Assembly: GCF_030272615.1 (NCBI RefSeq)
Contig: NC_081406.1
Coordinates: 479,352,900 to 479,416,899, forward strand
DNA from: Cryptomeria japonica
Taxonomy: Eukaryota > Streptophyta > Pinopsida > Cupressales > Cupressaceae
Direction of reading: 5' to 3'
DNA length: 64,000 bases
Part shown: piece after piece, positions 1 through 11,960 of the stretch
Layout of the letters: the number at the start of each line of letters is the position of its first letter
Numbering within the stretch: the first letter of the stretch is position 1
Position numbers and translations under genes: made by a program
Notes under the pieces: generated by a model
Database searches by the model: none
Told to the model about the DNA's origin: nothing
Seen by the model: the letters and a program-made list of their open reading frames with translations, nothing else

Positions 1-383
1 GCATATTTTTCGGAGGACCGTGTGCACTTTCCACATAGTCCCAATGAATTTTCTCTAAATTTGCAAGGTAGATCCATATCAGTTTAAATATCTTAGATCT
101 GAAGTTACAACGTGATCCCGAACTGGTAACTCCTCATTTCAGCCATTTTATCTCTCTTTTTTGCATAGTCAACAAGTCAACTCTTCTACTTACAAAAGAG
201 GGAAAATTACTTTCCAACACTTGTAATCCACTTAGAATTCACATCCTTGTTTCCCTTGGATTTTGATCTAGTGGATTCAACCCCTCTTTTGAATGTAAAG
301 TATCTCTAAGTGAAAATCATCCTAGTGATTTCCTTTCTCTTTCCCAGGTGGGAAATCACTAGGGTTCAATTTTCCATTTTACA
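1..383 (+). repeat. G1 5' LTR, 3' part only
   Basis: This is the last 383 bases of the 5' LTR. It aligns along its length with 19640-20022, with scattered substitutions, and both end in TTTACA. It carries one hairpin copy at 15-41 (GGACCGTG arm, loop with GTGCAC). About 800 bases of LTR lie upstream of the window, judged from the 1182-base 3' LTR. Confidence 0.9.
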
Positions 384-386
384 TTT

Positions 387-401
387 TGGTGAACCCGACG
401 T
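387..401 (+). other. G1 primer-binding site, tRNA-Trp type
   Basis: Three bases after the LTR end comes TGGTGAACCCGACGT. This is the complement of the 3' end of plant tRNA-Trp plus CCA, as I recall that tRNA. G2 and Gy carry nearly the same site. Confidence 0.75.
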
Positions 402-1950
402 CCTACATCTTAATTCTGATTTCTTATTTGTTAGATCTGAATAATTGCAATTTGAACTTTAAAATTCCATTTCCAAGTTTGATCTTTTTGCAAGATTTAG
501 AGGTTAATTGCATATAAACCATAATTTTTCATTTTGAAAAAATTAAGCTTGTGAAGTATAGCATTTTGTTTGCTTTTTTAAGATCCGATTTCTATTTCAA
601 AATTGCAATTCAAATCTATTTTTTTCATTCTGAAAAATTAAGTGGTTAAACAACAAAACCCTAATTTTAAAAATCCTTTTATTTTTGACCTTTGACTGCC
701 AATTTGATCAATCTAGACATCTCCAAATCAGCTATTTTTTTGCATTCTGCAATAAAATTATAATATCTATCATCCCTGAAAATTTCAAAAAAAATTGGTC
801 GGAGCGTATGCACTTTCAACACAGTCCCTAGCTTTTTTCCTAAAATTTCGAGAGATGAAATTGACTATATTTTTCTACTTAAATCCAAAAAATTGGCATA
901 CTTTATTAATTTTAACACATCCTAAGTTCGAAAACAAATTCAAAATTAAATGTTTGATTTTCTTGCAACTTACAAAAAAATCTAGATTTGAAATTGAATT
1001 TGTGCAAAACTTGGATCTTAATTCAATTTTTCAGATTTATCATTGTTGTTAGACTTGTCTTCTTGCCTAAAATTCAAATTTTCAATTTCCCTCCTTTTCC
1101 CAAAATTCAAAATATAAAAATTAAGTGGTTAGGTCCTAAAACCCTAATTTTCAAAATTAATTGGATTTTGTGCAAAACCCAATCATTTTCCCACAATTTC
1201 AGTTTTCTAAACATCATCTAAGGTGGCCTTATCCATTAGGTGTGACCTTTTTCAAATTTACAATTCAATTACTTGTCTTTTTCAAAACCCTAATAGGGTC
1301 CTATTTCAACATTCAAACCTTAATTTCACCTATCTAGAGATCGTAAAATCAATTAGTTTTTTGGGGTTAGCTCTGAAATCATCGTAGCTTTCATCCTTGA
1401 AATTTTCTAAAAAATCTGGGAGGACCGTGTGCACTTTCAACATGGTCCTTGGCTTTTTTTCTCAAAATTTTGGGAGACTATTATGACTATATTCATTTGC
1501 TGAAATCGTGGAAAATTGGTTGATTTTGTCCAATTTTGATCCCTCTAAAATTAAAAACATTTCCCAATTTCAACATTGCAATTTTCAAGGAAACATTTAA
1601 AATTAAGTGGTTAATTATAATATGCCCTAATTGTGTCCATTTTAAATTTGAAATTAAGTGGTATACCATAGGCCCTAATTTTAAAAATGCACTCTCTTAT
1701 TTTTTACATAATCCTAATTTTAAAATTTCAAATTCCTAGGAGGTTGCATTATTATTCTTTCAATCAATTTTTTTTTAATTGAATAATCATTTTTCCTACA
1801 ATTTTGAATTATTCAATTTTTTAATTTCAAATTCAAATTTCACATTTGAAATTCAAAGTCCATTTCCCCTCCTTTATTCAATTTTCTATGCATGTATGGG
1901 GTGAACATTATTATGGTTAAATGAAATATGATTTTCTTTCTTTATCATAA
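402..1950 (+). repeat. G1 leader with degenerate repeats
   Basis: This is the untranslated leader between primer site and gag. It repeats a degenerate unit of the form AAATTAAGTGGTTA followed by CCCTAATTTTAAAA, seen near 600-680, 1115-1160, 1590-1640 and 1645-1690. It also has hairpin copies at 801-827 and 1422-1448. Short open frames here have A/T-driven composition and are unlikely to be coding. The Gy leader (27811-29000, minus) is built the same way. Confidence 0.65.
1422..1448 (+). other. Hairpin module copy, G1 leader
   Basis: The arms are GGACCGTG and CATGGTCC (one G-T wobble), around a loop that starts TGCAC, so GTGCAC spans the top of the stem. A second palindrome-like block, CTCAAAATTTTGGGAG, lies at 1461-1476. 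A weaker copy is at 801-827. Confidence 0.6.
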
Positions 1951-4094
1951 GTGTATATAAAGTTCTTATCTTATTTTTCTAATTCAATTTCAAGTTACAT
2001 TAAAGATGTTCATGATGTTCCCTTTCATGCATATGATGATAATATAGTTCTCTCTTTCATTCACACCTATGATTTACCCTCTCCCAGAATTGATCTCATT
2101 GATGAGGGCACATTGGTGCAAAAAGGGAATATGGACACTTCTTTCAAAGATCTCCCTCCTAAAGATGAACCTTTGGAGAATTGTGTTCCTTCTTCTCCTA
2201 AAAAGCACCTCCTTCATTAGGATTATTTGGTGCAAGAGGATGATATTATGGCTACTTATCCTAGTGATACCACACCTTCTTTTCACGATCTTCCCTCTAA
2301 AGATGAAGCATTAATTACATATGATAGTCCTTTTCCTAATGAGTGTCTTGAACATAAAGATACCTCAAAACAAGAGGATGATATTATTTCTCATCATAAT
2401 GCTCTCTCTCCCAGAAATCAAGAGCCTAACAAAAATCAAATCAATTCCATTCATGTTCCTAGGAAACCAAAAATTCTTCCTGATTATCATGTTGTGCCTT
2501 ATAAATATACCAATGAGGTAGTTGATGAGAACATAAGTGAAGTATCATATGATTTCTTAGTTCCTACAATCATCTCTTCAATTCACTCAAATACACCATC
2601 TCCTACCAAAGAAGTTCCTAAAGAAGAACTCTTAGAGGATGATTGGGGGTCCTTAGATTTCACTCCTACCTTTTCTAGAAAGTCCAAGATGCCTGAATTT
2701 TATAATCCAAATTTTTGTCTTAACACCAATGTTGAAATTGATTGGGCCTCTTTAAATTTCAATCCAATTCCCCCTACGAGTGAACCTTCTTTTGAACATA
2801 CACATGGATGCAATGGAATAATGCTTGAATGTCAATGACAAAGTCATGAGAAATCACACTTTACTTTGTCCATATCTTCTTCTCCATTGTCTTGTAAATC
2901 CACACCTTCTCATTCTAATTTTGAGTTACAACAAGAAAATGTGTTGACAAATCTTCTAAAATCCAACTTAATATCCCCTCTTTGTTCTAAAAGAAGAAGA
3001 AAACATAAACAAAATTCTCAAACTTCTTCTTTTTGTAAATATCATCAAACCCATGGCCATTCTACTAATGAGTGTCAAGATTTGAAAACACAAATAGAAC
3101 ATTACATTGATTCAGACATGTTAAAAATTGTTGGAATCCAAGAACACTGAGGGGGGGGTGGGGTGAATCAGTTTTCTACTGGTATAATCATTTTTAACCT
3201 TATTAACAATGCAATTTAGTAACTAGTAAATACAAAATAATATAGTAACAAATAGAAATGAAGCAACCACAAGATTATACACCATAACACAAAGATTTAT
3301 ACATGGAAAACCTCAAAGAGGAAAAACCACAGTGGGATTGGTGACCCACAATATTTATCTAGTAGACAAATGAATAAATAATAAAATAAGGGCCTGCACA
3401 TGCAGGAAGACCAACAGACTAGAGTGCACTCCTCATCACAAAAGGAGTCTCACTAACTACAAACACCAACTATGGAGTTACAAACAAAATTTTGAACTCT
3501 GAAAATGCATCTGCTGTGCTAGATGAATTCTGGTTAAAGCACCATCTATACCAGTTTTCACTGTGTCCTCCCTTACCAATATCTTTCTTCACTTCCCAAA
3601 CCTCTAAACCAATATCCAAGACTGACTAAAAATATTACATTCACATTATGTCGATCAAGATCGCTTGCACAATATCACATCACTATATTTCATTACATTC
3701 CATACATTACCAAAAAAACCTAACTAGGTTGACTTAAATACCCTTTCCAAACAAAAACATAAATGCCTTATGTCGGCCTAGAAAAAAATGAATTCATTAA
3801 ACTTTGAGACCAATGCCTTTGATTGTTTCCATGTAAACCTATCGAATCAATCTCCTATGTCGGCCTCATATACCGGTTCCTAGTTTGTTGGTTTCCTTTG
3901 TCCGTCAGTGTCGGTTCCTTGTGTGTTAGATGAATCTAATGTCATTTGCCAAACAATAAGTACTGGTTAAGTGACCAACCCATAATGATGTGTGTTTCCA
4001 TCAATGACAACACAACTTAACCGGATGAGTGTCAATTGCCAACAAAATAACATCTGACAATGAATGGCATATTCATCATGATCATTTAAAATAA
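1951..4094 (+). pseudogene. G1 gag-like reading frame, split by a solo LTR
   Basis: One frame runs from an ATG at 1951 to 3128 with two stops, TAG at 2218-2220 and TGA at 2836-2838. It breaks at a solo copia LTR (3129-4044) and resumes in the same frame after the target duplication, ending at TAA 4092-4094. The product is hydrophilic and Lys/Ser/Pro-rich, with a short internal repeat (KDLPPKDE, HDLPSKDE). Near the end it has CKYHQTHGHSTNEC followed by an amphipathic stretch (3034-3110). That H-x3-G-H-x-T-x2-C motif with LK..IE..I is the usual C-terminal signature of plant gypsy gag. I see no capsid domain. The start is uncertain and no protease follows. Confidence 0.6.
3129..4044 (-). mobile_element. 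Solo copia LTR inside G1 gag
   Basis: The segment runs TGTTGG...CCAACA and carries the copia LTR hallmarks found elsewhere in the window, here reversed: a G-run next to TGAATCAG, a GGAAAAACCACAGTGGG block and a TGCACATGCAGGAAG block. It is flanked by AAAT (left 3125-3128, right 4045-4048; a fifth base is ambiguous). No internal region is present, so it is a solo LTR left by LTR-LTR recombination. Removing it with one target copy rejoins the gag frame. Confidence 0.85.
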
Positions 4095-4485
4095 CATTCA
4101 AGTTCCTATTATGTTTCTCCTCACTATGTGACATAGTTATCCTACCTATTGGGGACTCATTGTCATTCGTGGTGGTATAATTTTATGTGCAATCATACTT
4201 AGTGAGCAACATAATAGTATTTATTCTTGCCTCTATGCTTGGGGGCAAGAATATTCCTTTTCCTCTTTATAAGGTTTCACTATTTTCTTTATGGAGTACA
4301 CTATTCATAAAATTGATGTCCTTTCTTGCATGGAGTTCTCCTTCATGTGAGTGCATGTTTGTTCCATGAGTGGGATCTTTTCCTTGCTTGAAACGGTATG
4401 TCTATTATGAACAATCTCTCCTTTGAGAATTTTTGTGAACCTTCTTCTCCTTCTTTCTCTCTCTTTGCAAATTACCTCTTCTACT
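4095..4485 (+). other. G1 internal spacer, no gene
   Basis: This stretch is T/C-rich and non-coding, with TGCTTGGGGGCAAGAAT near 4239. The part at about 4317-4425 recurs in diverged form at about 5718-5825. With the intervening solo LTR removed, the two are tandem copies about 186 bases apart. Confidence 0.55.
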
Positions 4486-5694
4486 TGTTGGCCATATGAT
4501 GGAACTGATTATGTGTTATATTGATGTTTTTTCATTCATGTCAACACTTGTTGTTTTGGTTGTTTATCGGCTTTTGGTAGGAGGATTGGATTGGGAAGAT
4601 AATCAGTTGATTGTCACTTGTATGATCTGGTTGATGGAATATGTTTGTATGGATGGTTCATATGCTTTTGAAGTAATTTTTAGTTAGTTGGTATTGACTT
4701 GATGATCGAATGCTATCTTATGTTCTAATAAGCTTGCTTTATTGGTCCGGCAAGGGTTTCATTGACAAAGATTTATTGAAGATCATTGATGTAATACATA
4801 AGTGGTGTTGGTGCAACTTCTAGAAGGGATTCAGTATGCTGATGGTGATTGTGTCTTTGCCTCAATTGATTGGCATCATTTCTTTTGCATGTGTGGATCT
4901 AATTTAGGTCTGGTACTATCTAGGTTATGAACCAGTTTGCATGAAACATGTTGGTGGATCCTCTGATGTGCTTTCGGGATATTTCATTGATTGGATGTTG
5001 TTTGTTTGGACTTAGGCCGACATGTGTTATGATTTTATTTCTGGATTATGTCATGGATCTATTATATTATCATTTGTGTGGCTGACCTAGTTGGTTAGGT
5101 CTCAGGTTGGTATAAATGTATGTAAGATCTCATTGTAGACTGTGTGTAGATATATAGATATGGGCAAGGAGCAAATAATGTAATAATCATTTGTGCAAAG
5201 GATTTGATTGATCATAGGTGATCGAGTTGGGTTTATGTAAGAGGTTTTAGACCTCTGGTATTGAGCTTAACTGGAACCGTAATCTGGCATGTTTGATGCT
5301 ATCACTCATAGTTCTCTCTAGATTATAGTCCAAACATATTGAGGTGGTTGACATATCTATAGTCAGTGAGACTCCATTGTGATGAGAAATATGCTCTATG
5401 TAGTGTGCCTTCCTGCATGTGTAGGCCCCTATTGTAATCATATACTTGCTACAGAAGTATAATCTGACTATGGGTAGGGTTTCCCACTGTGGTTTATCCT
5501 CATTGAGGTTTTCCATTTACAAATAATGGTGTTATGTATTATGGTTGCATAGTATTGATTCTCTAGTTTTCATTTATGCTTTAATTCTTAATAAATTATA
5601 TTGGTATAAGGTTTTAAGTGCTTTAATTCACATAATCCATTAATAACTGATTCACCCCCCTCCCCCTCTTAGTTGTTCACCAATTATCCAAACA
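4486..5694 (+). mobile_element. Solo copia LTR, C1 family
   Basis: The segment starts TGTTGG and ends CCAAACA, with flanks CTACT (4481-4485) and CTATT (5695-5699), four of five matching. It aligns with the C1 LTRs read in reverse (for example TGGATGGTTCATATGCTT and TTGACTTGATGAT), so it is the same family in opposite orientation. Near its end it has the typical CTGATTCACCCCCC tract followed by CCTCTTAGTTG. Confidence 0.85.
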
Positions 5695-6440
5695 CTATTG
5701 TGTTATTCATAACTTGATGTCCTTTCTTGAATATAGTTATCCTTCATGCAAGCGCATGTTTGTTCCTTGGTTAGGATGTATTCCTTTCTTGAAATGATAT
5801 GTCTCTTTTGAGTAGTCTCTCTCTAGAGTTGTGTAATTCTTCTAATTTTCCTACACTTGGGGGGCAATGATCTCTCTCCTTCTCTATTTCCTATGTTATG
5901 GATGGTGCAAGTTTTATTACTTAATGTCATTCCTTGTGTGGAATTGGTGTTGTTCACTCAAGGGTTCTCTCTTATACAAGAGGTGTAAGTCCTTGACTAC
6001 AACCTCTTCCACACTTGGTAAAGTACAGCTATAATAAATTCACCCACCCCCATTGGGTTAAAAGTGAGTCATCCTTCGTCAAGAATCCCTTTCACCTAGC
6101 AATAGGAGGAAGGATTGAATTCTTGTTCTCTTCTTTTCTTTTTTATAGAAGATGTTATATTTGTCTAAGACAATTCCTCTTGGAGGGAGATGTCTTTTGA
6201 ACAAATATCTCTTCTCCTCCAAGGATGTCCTTTACATTTAGCAAGATATCTCTTCAACTATTTTATCCTTGGTTGAAGAGTATTCCCTCTCTTGCTTGGA
6301 TATATGACATTGTTGCATAATGGATATCTTCTTTGTGTTGAAGGTAGGTATCCTTGTTCTACTTTCCTTAAGATATCAACATCAACCTATGTTTACATCT
6401 TAAGGGGGACACCCATACTGATCCTTTGTACCATAATTCT
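5695..6440 (+). other. G1 internal spacer, no gene
   Basis: G1 internal sequence continues as a T/C-rich spacer with a second copy of the spacer repeat (about 5718-5825). I see no coding signal; the short open frames here lack any recognisable motif. It ends at the C1 insertion, preceded by ATTCT. Confidence 0.5.
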
Positions 6441-7631
6441 TGTTAGGATAATTGGTGAACAACTGAGAGGGGGTGGTGAATCAGTTGTTAACAAATTATG
6501 TGAATTTAAGAACTTAAAGCCTTTTACCAAAATAACTGATTAAGCATTAAAGCATAATTGAAAACTAGAAAATCAATACCATGCATTCATAACAAATAAC
6601 ACCATGATTTGTACGTGGAAAACCCAGTAAAGGGAAAAACCACGGTGGGAAACCCTACCTACAGTGAGATGATACTTCTATAAAAAGTATATGATTACAA
6701 TAGGGGCCTGGACATGCAAGAAGGCACACTGCCTAGAGTGCACTACTCATCACAATGGAGTCTCACTAACTACAAAAGAGGCCAACCACCTCAAAATATT
6801 TGGACAATAGTCCGGAAAGAAGAACTCCCTATGATAGCATCAAACATGCCAGATTACAATTCCAATTAAGCCCAATACCAGAGGTCTAAAACCTCTTACA
6901 TAAACCCAACTTGATCATGTATGATCAAACAAATCCTCTGCACAAATGATTATTACATTATTCTCTCTTTTCCCATGATCTACAATGAGATCTTACATCT
7001 ATTTATACCAACCTAGGACCTAACCAATTAGGTCATCCCCCCAAATGATAATTCTATAGATCCATTACATAATCCTAAAATAAAATCATAAAACATGTTG
7101 GCCTAAGGCCAAAAAAAAATCATCCAATCAATAAAACATCCCGGAAGTGCATCAGAGGATCCACCAACACATTTCATGAAACCAGTTCGTAACCTAGATA
7201 GCACCAGACCTAAATTAGATCCATACACACCAAAGAAATGACATCAATCAGTCAAGGCACAAACACAATCACCATCAACATCCTTAATCCCTTCTAGAAG
7301 CTACACCAACACCACTTGTGTATTACATCAAAGATCTTCAATAAAGCTCTGCTAGTGAAACCCTTACCGAACCTACAAAGCAGGCTTACTAGAACATAAG
7401 ATAGCATCCAATCATCAAGTCAATACCAATTGACTAAAACATACTTTAGAAGCATATGAACCATCCATACAAACTTATTCCGTCGTCTAGATCATACCGA
7501 TGACAATCAACTGATAATCTTCCCAATCCAATCCTTCTACTGGAAGCAGATAAACAACCATAACAGCTAGTGTTGACATTAATGACAAAAAATCAATGCA
7601 ACACATAATCAATTCCATCATATTTCCAGCA
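6441..7631 (-). repeat. C1 3' LTR
   Basis: On the minus strand this is the downstream LTR. It has the copia LTR blocks in reverse: a G-run at TGAATCAG, GGGAAAAACCACGGTGGG near 6635, and TGGACATGCAAGAAGG near 6710. It is preceded, in element sense, by the polypurine tract at 7632-7646. Confidence 0.88.
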
Positions 7632-8000
7632 ATCTCCCCCTTTTTCATTGATGGCAACACTAGATTTGAAAAACATCCAAGTTCCAAGAAATGCCAAACA
7701 AGTCTCCAATAAAATGATATAGCAATGAAGCTCTGAACCAAATCTGGATCAAAAGACCAAATGCTGCCAAACTCCCCCTGAGGAGTGAAATCAATTTGAA
7801 AAAAAAATAGCAATGGTTTTTCACATATATTCCTCCCCCTTTGACAACAATTACACAGATATGACATAGATATCAAACAAAATATACAAACTCTAAATCT
7901 CAAGGCTGACTACTCCCCTTAAGTAGTAGCATTGTTTCATCAATCCAAAGAAAAAGATAGCTCTGATAATGCATATCAGATTGATGCACATCTGCATCAT
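7632..8000 (-). other. C1 3' untranslated region with polypurine tracts
   Basis: This lies between the pol stop (8001-8003) and the 3' LTR. The primer for plus-strand synthesis is the purine run complementary to ATCTCCCCCTTTTT at 7632-7645. Two further G-runs of similar form occur in element sense at about 7775 and 7835, next to CTCAGGGGGAG- and CAAAGGGGGAG-like sequence. C2 has the same arrangement. Confidence 0.7.
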
Positions 8001-9426
8001 TTAAGTCTCTACCGAAGGGGTAGAAACCCCCAATCTATCTCTCAAATACTCAAATGATTCTCGGGACAAAGGTTTAGTGAATATGTCTGCTATATGTTCT
8101 TTAGTGTTCACATAAACCAATATGACTTCTTTCGCTTCCATCTTTTCCTTCAAAACGTTATACCTGATTGATATATGCTTAGTCTTGGAGTGAAATACTA
8201 GATTCTTTGATATGTCAATAGCTGCAAAGTTATCACAATGAATAACAACTGGTTTATTACAACTCACTTGTATATACTTCAACATATGCTTCATCCATAG
8301 AACTTGTGTGCAATTGGTTGCGGCTGCAACATATTCAACTTTAGCAGTAGATAAAGAAATGCATGACTACTTCTTGTTGATCCATTAAACCAACTTCTTC
8401 CCAAGAAAGAATGCTACATTGGATGTGCTCTTCCAATCATCAACATCACCTACCCAATCTGCATATGCATATACACATAAAGTAAATTCATCGTCTTTAG
8501 GGTACCATAAACCATATGCAGTTATTCCTTGCAAATACTGAAATATCCTTTTTATTGCACTTTCATGATTTTCTCTTGGATCGGTTTGAAATATTGATAC
8601 AATATTAACTGTATTCATTATATCCAATCTAGTCTAAGTTAAATATAGAAAACCACCAATCATGGATTTATATCTTGTAGGATTTACTAGAGGGGATACA
8701 CCTTTAATTGACAATTTTTCACTTGTAACCATAGGAGTACTAACCGGTTTGGAATTTTCCATACCAAATTTCTTCAATAATTCCCTTAGATACTTAGTTT
8801 GATAGATAAAGATGCCTTTGTCAGTCTGAGTAATCTGCAAACCTAGAAAAAATCTTATTTCTCTAGTCATAGACATTTCAAATTCACTCTTCATATTATT
8901 AGAGGATTCCAAGCACAATTTTTCTTCACCTCCAAAAATGATACCATCAACAAATACTTCAATAGGTTATTATCATCATTAGTGATCTAATAATATAGGT
9001 TACTCTCAACATTACCTTTTATAAAATCAAGCTTCAAAAGATACTTATCCAACCTTGCATACCAAGCTCTAGGAGCCTATTTTAATCCATATAGGGCTTT
9101 CCTTAATCCGTAAAGAATATTTTTATCATCTGTCAATAAAAATCCATTAGGCTGCTCAATAAAGACTTCCACTTCAATTTCTCCATTCAGAAATGCACAC
9201 AAAACATCCATTTCATAGACCTTGTAGTTCTTATAGGCTGCATAAGAAAGAAATAGTCTAACAACTTCAATTCTAGCTACCGGTGCAAAAGTTTCACTAT
9301 AATCAATTCCTTCCTTCTGAGAATATCCTTTTCAAACCAATCTAGCCTTATTTCTTACAACTTGTCCATCCTCATTCAGTTTGTTTCTAAAAACCCATTT
9401 AGTTCCAATGACATTCTTATTTTTAG
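8001..9426 (-). pseudogene. C1 pol, RT C-terminal part and RNase H
   Basis: This is the downstream half of a copia reverse transcriptase plus RNase H, ending at a stop at 8001-8003. In order I see [24 protein letters not shown], an A-F-L-N-G block, GLK-stop-APRAW with TAG at 9077-9079 where glutamine is near-invariant, and FVDG near 8940-8955 where FVDD is expected. The second catalytic aspartate is therefore lost. FFLGLQITQTDKGIF, KPVSTPM and the RNase H blocks (KSTSNVAFFLGKKLV, IHCDNFAAIDISKN, HIADIFTKPLSRE) follow. Further stops and frameshifts occur. The upstream half lies beyond element X at 13727-14322. Confidence 0.88.
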
Positions 9427-9764
9427 TGTAATGTCCCGCCAAGAAACCCCGAAGGGTTAAAGCTAAAACACTCAGATGGAGTGCAAATATATATTTTTTT
9501 AAACTTTAATACACAACATTAAGATACATTGGAGTTATCTAACGCTTAGATAACACAACAACAGACTAAACGAACCTAAGGAGTTTCCCAACATGATTAC
9601 GTAACTTAACACCTAACTCAACTCGCGACATTTGATCCGATTAAGCAGGATATCTTAATTACATGCTATTACTTGAAACATGGATATAATTTGTTCAGTG
9701 AATTAACATTATAGAAATTTGGAAGCATTCATCTATTATGGTTGAAGATGAGGCTAACATGAGG

Positions 9765-10245
9765 AAATTTACCCATAGAAGTTAAAATATAGATAACATG
9801 TAAATTCATCCATTAAGGTTAAAATATGGTTAACTTGGCGAGTCCATCCATTTTAGTTACAATATAGCTAATATAACGAAGTTCATTTATTAAGGTTAAA
9901 ACGTACATAACCAAATGGGTTCATCCATTATAGTTAAAATATAGTTAATAAGGTGGAGTTCATTTATTTAGATTGAAATGTAAATAACCAATGAGTTCGC
10001 CCATTATAGTTAAAGTAATTGCTAAGAAGATGAAGTTCATTTATTAAGGTTAAAATGTAAATAACCTAATGGGTTCATCCATTATAGTTAAAATATAGTT
10101 AATAAGGTGAAGTTCATTTATTTAGATTGAAATGTAAATAACCAATGAGCTCACCCATTATAGTTAAAGTAATTTCTAAGAAGGTGAAGTTCATTTATTA
10201 AGGTTAAAATGTAAATAACCTAATGGGTTCATCCATTATATTCAT
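9765..10245. repeat. Tandem array, 154-base period (2 x ~77)
   Basis: The anchor TCATCCATTA recurs at 9921, 10075 and 10229, exactly 154 bases apart. Inside each period are two diverged ~77-base halves, one with TTCATCCATTATAGTTAAAA and one with the C/G variant of the same block. More diverged monomers extend left to about 9765. The pattern is a small higher-order repeat inside element X. Confidence 0.8.
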
Positions 10246-11400
10246 TATCCATTCATTACATACAATTTTGCATTAAACTCATACCATGCATCTTGTTCCA
10301 AAACGCTCTATAATATCATCATAACTAATGAGGTCTTTTCATGCATACTTATTTTCATTAACATTACTAGAGTACAGTCCTTCATGATCCATTTATTGCA
10401 TTTAAAAGATGACTACATACATGCATTACGATAATTCTCATCTAACCCACTTACACATTCTATCAAATTTCCATCCATACATGCTAACACTAACCATGAA
10501 ACACAAGAACAAAAGTATCGCATAACACCAAAATGATCTCGAAATTTGCCCCTAGAGGGATACATCTTCGGGTCTGCTCAACTGCAAGACCCCTCTGATA
10601 ATTAATTAAGTTATAGTTACATAGGGTTCACGTCATTTACATTCCTACCTTTTAGGCGAGCTTAACCGATATACAAATGACCACTTCGGTCATTAAATCC
10701 TAAATGATCCCTACATAGAAACGGATCCAACTAAGCATATTAAAAGCTGATACAAAGGTCCATTGTCTGATGGTACTCTAACTAGGAGCCTGACCAACTA
10801 TGGCCAACCACAAAACAACCAAATGATAGGGTCCAAACAAACATATCCAGGCCTTGCCATTACTTTAAACAAAAGCAAATACAACAACTAGAACTTGTGA
10901 CAACAATAACAAAAAAAAAATACAATCTTTTCCCATATTGATTTAAACATTTAAAGGTTGATCAAGTTTTCTAAATGATCTAAGTTGTTTTCAGTTTTCT
11001 ACCTCATCCAAGTCCAGGTCATTCTTGGTTTTCTACTCACTACGTTCATATGCATCAAGACATAGCATAAATACATCCCTACCAGTTTTTCAACCAAGTT
11101 CACATGAATGTAAAGCATTAATCATCTAAATAGGTTATTTAATCCTTAGATGAACATCATTGACATACTGGTTCGGAACAATACTCTAGTCCCCTTTTCT
11201 AGCAACACAAATTTACCCTTTACAAAAAGGAAATATACATTAAAAGAAAATAAAGAAATGGGAAAACCTTTCCTAATGAAATTAAATCTCCTTGCATATA
11301 TTTAAAACAATTTCGCCATCCGAAAATATTAAATAGCACATATATATCCCAATATATACCTAACTTAATAAAAATTAACAACTAAACAACAATTGTTTAT
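10246..11400. other. Element X, no gene seen
   Basis: AT-rich sequence without a supported gene or clear repeat. Open frames are short and carry no recognisable domain. Confidence 0.5.
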
Positions 11401-11620
11401 TCATTGGGAATATACGCTATAAAGGGACCAATAATTAATATATAATTAATAATATATATTAATATATAAATTATCTAAATTAATATATATCTAAAATATA
11501 CATTAATCCATAGAATAATAATATATATTAATTAGAGTTTAATAATAATAAAATATATTAATTTAAAATTTAATATATTTATATATATATATATTTTTAA
11601 ACTAAAAAAAATTAATTAAT
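11401..11620. repeat. AT-rich low-complexity tract
   Basis: This is almost pure A/T, dominated by TAATATATA and ATTAATATA motifs. It sits next to the GC-rich minisatellite, giving a very sharp compositional step at about 11630. Confidence 0.8.
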
Positions 11621-11734
11621 TTAAAATTTTAATGGAGGGCAACAAACCCTAGGGCAGTCACGGGCCCACCTCCCATCCACGGGAGTGGGGGTGGTTGTGC
11701 CCTAGCCGTTGGGCTTGCAGCCACCACGGTGGAT

Positions 11735-11905
11735 GCAAACCCTCAGCCTCCACACAGTGGAGCTAGGGTCTCTACGACCGCCATGGGGGTCGCAGACCCT
11801 TCAGCCTCCATCTAGTGGAGCAGGGTAGTTGCAACCACTCACGTGGACGCAGCCCCTCTGCCTCCACACGATTGATGCAGGGGCTTTGCGGCTCTATGAG
11901 AGACC
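11735..11905. repeat. GC-rich minisatellite, 57-base unit, 3 copies
   Basis: Units start at 11735 (GCAAACCCTCAGCCTCCA), 11792 (GCAGACCCTTCAGCCTCCA) and 11849 (GCAGCCCCTCTGCCTCCA), each 57 bases apart. A partial unit may precede. Flanking sequence 11640-11960 is also GC-rich and ends in C- and T-runs. No protein is supported, although the period is a multiple of three. Confidence 0.75.
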
Positions 11906-11960
11906 AGAAAGGGGAGGGGCATGGGTTGAGCTTCAGCTCCCCCCCCTCCAAAACCCCAAA

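Noticed and set aside
7487-7903. 138-codon minus-strand frame
   Set aside because: It crosses from C1 untranslated sequence through the polypurine tract into the LTR and has no domain.
9765-10245. Possible CRISPR-like regular repeats
   Set aside because: The repeats are contiguous tandem units without unique spacers, in plant DNA.
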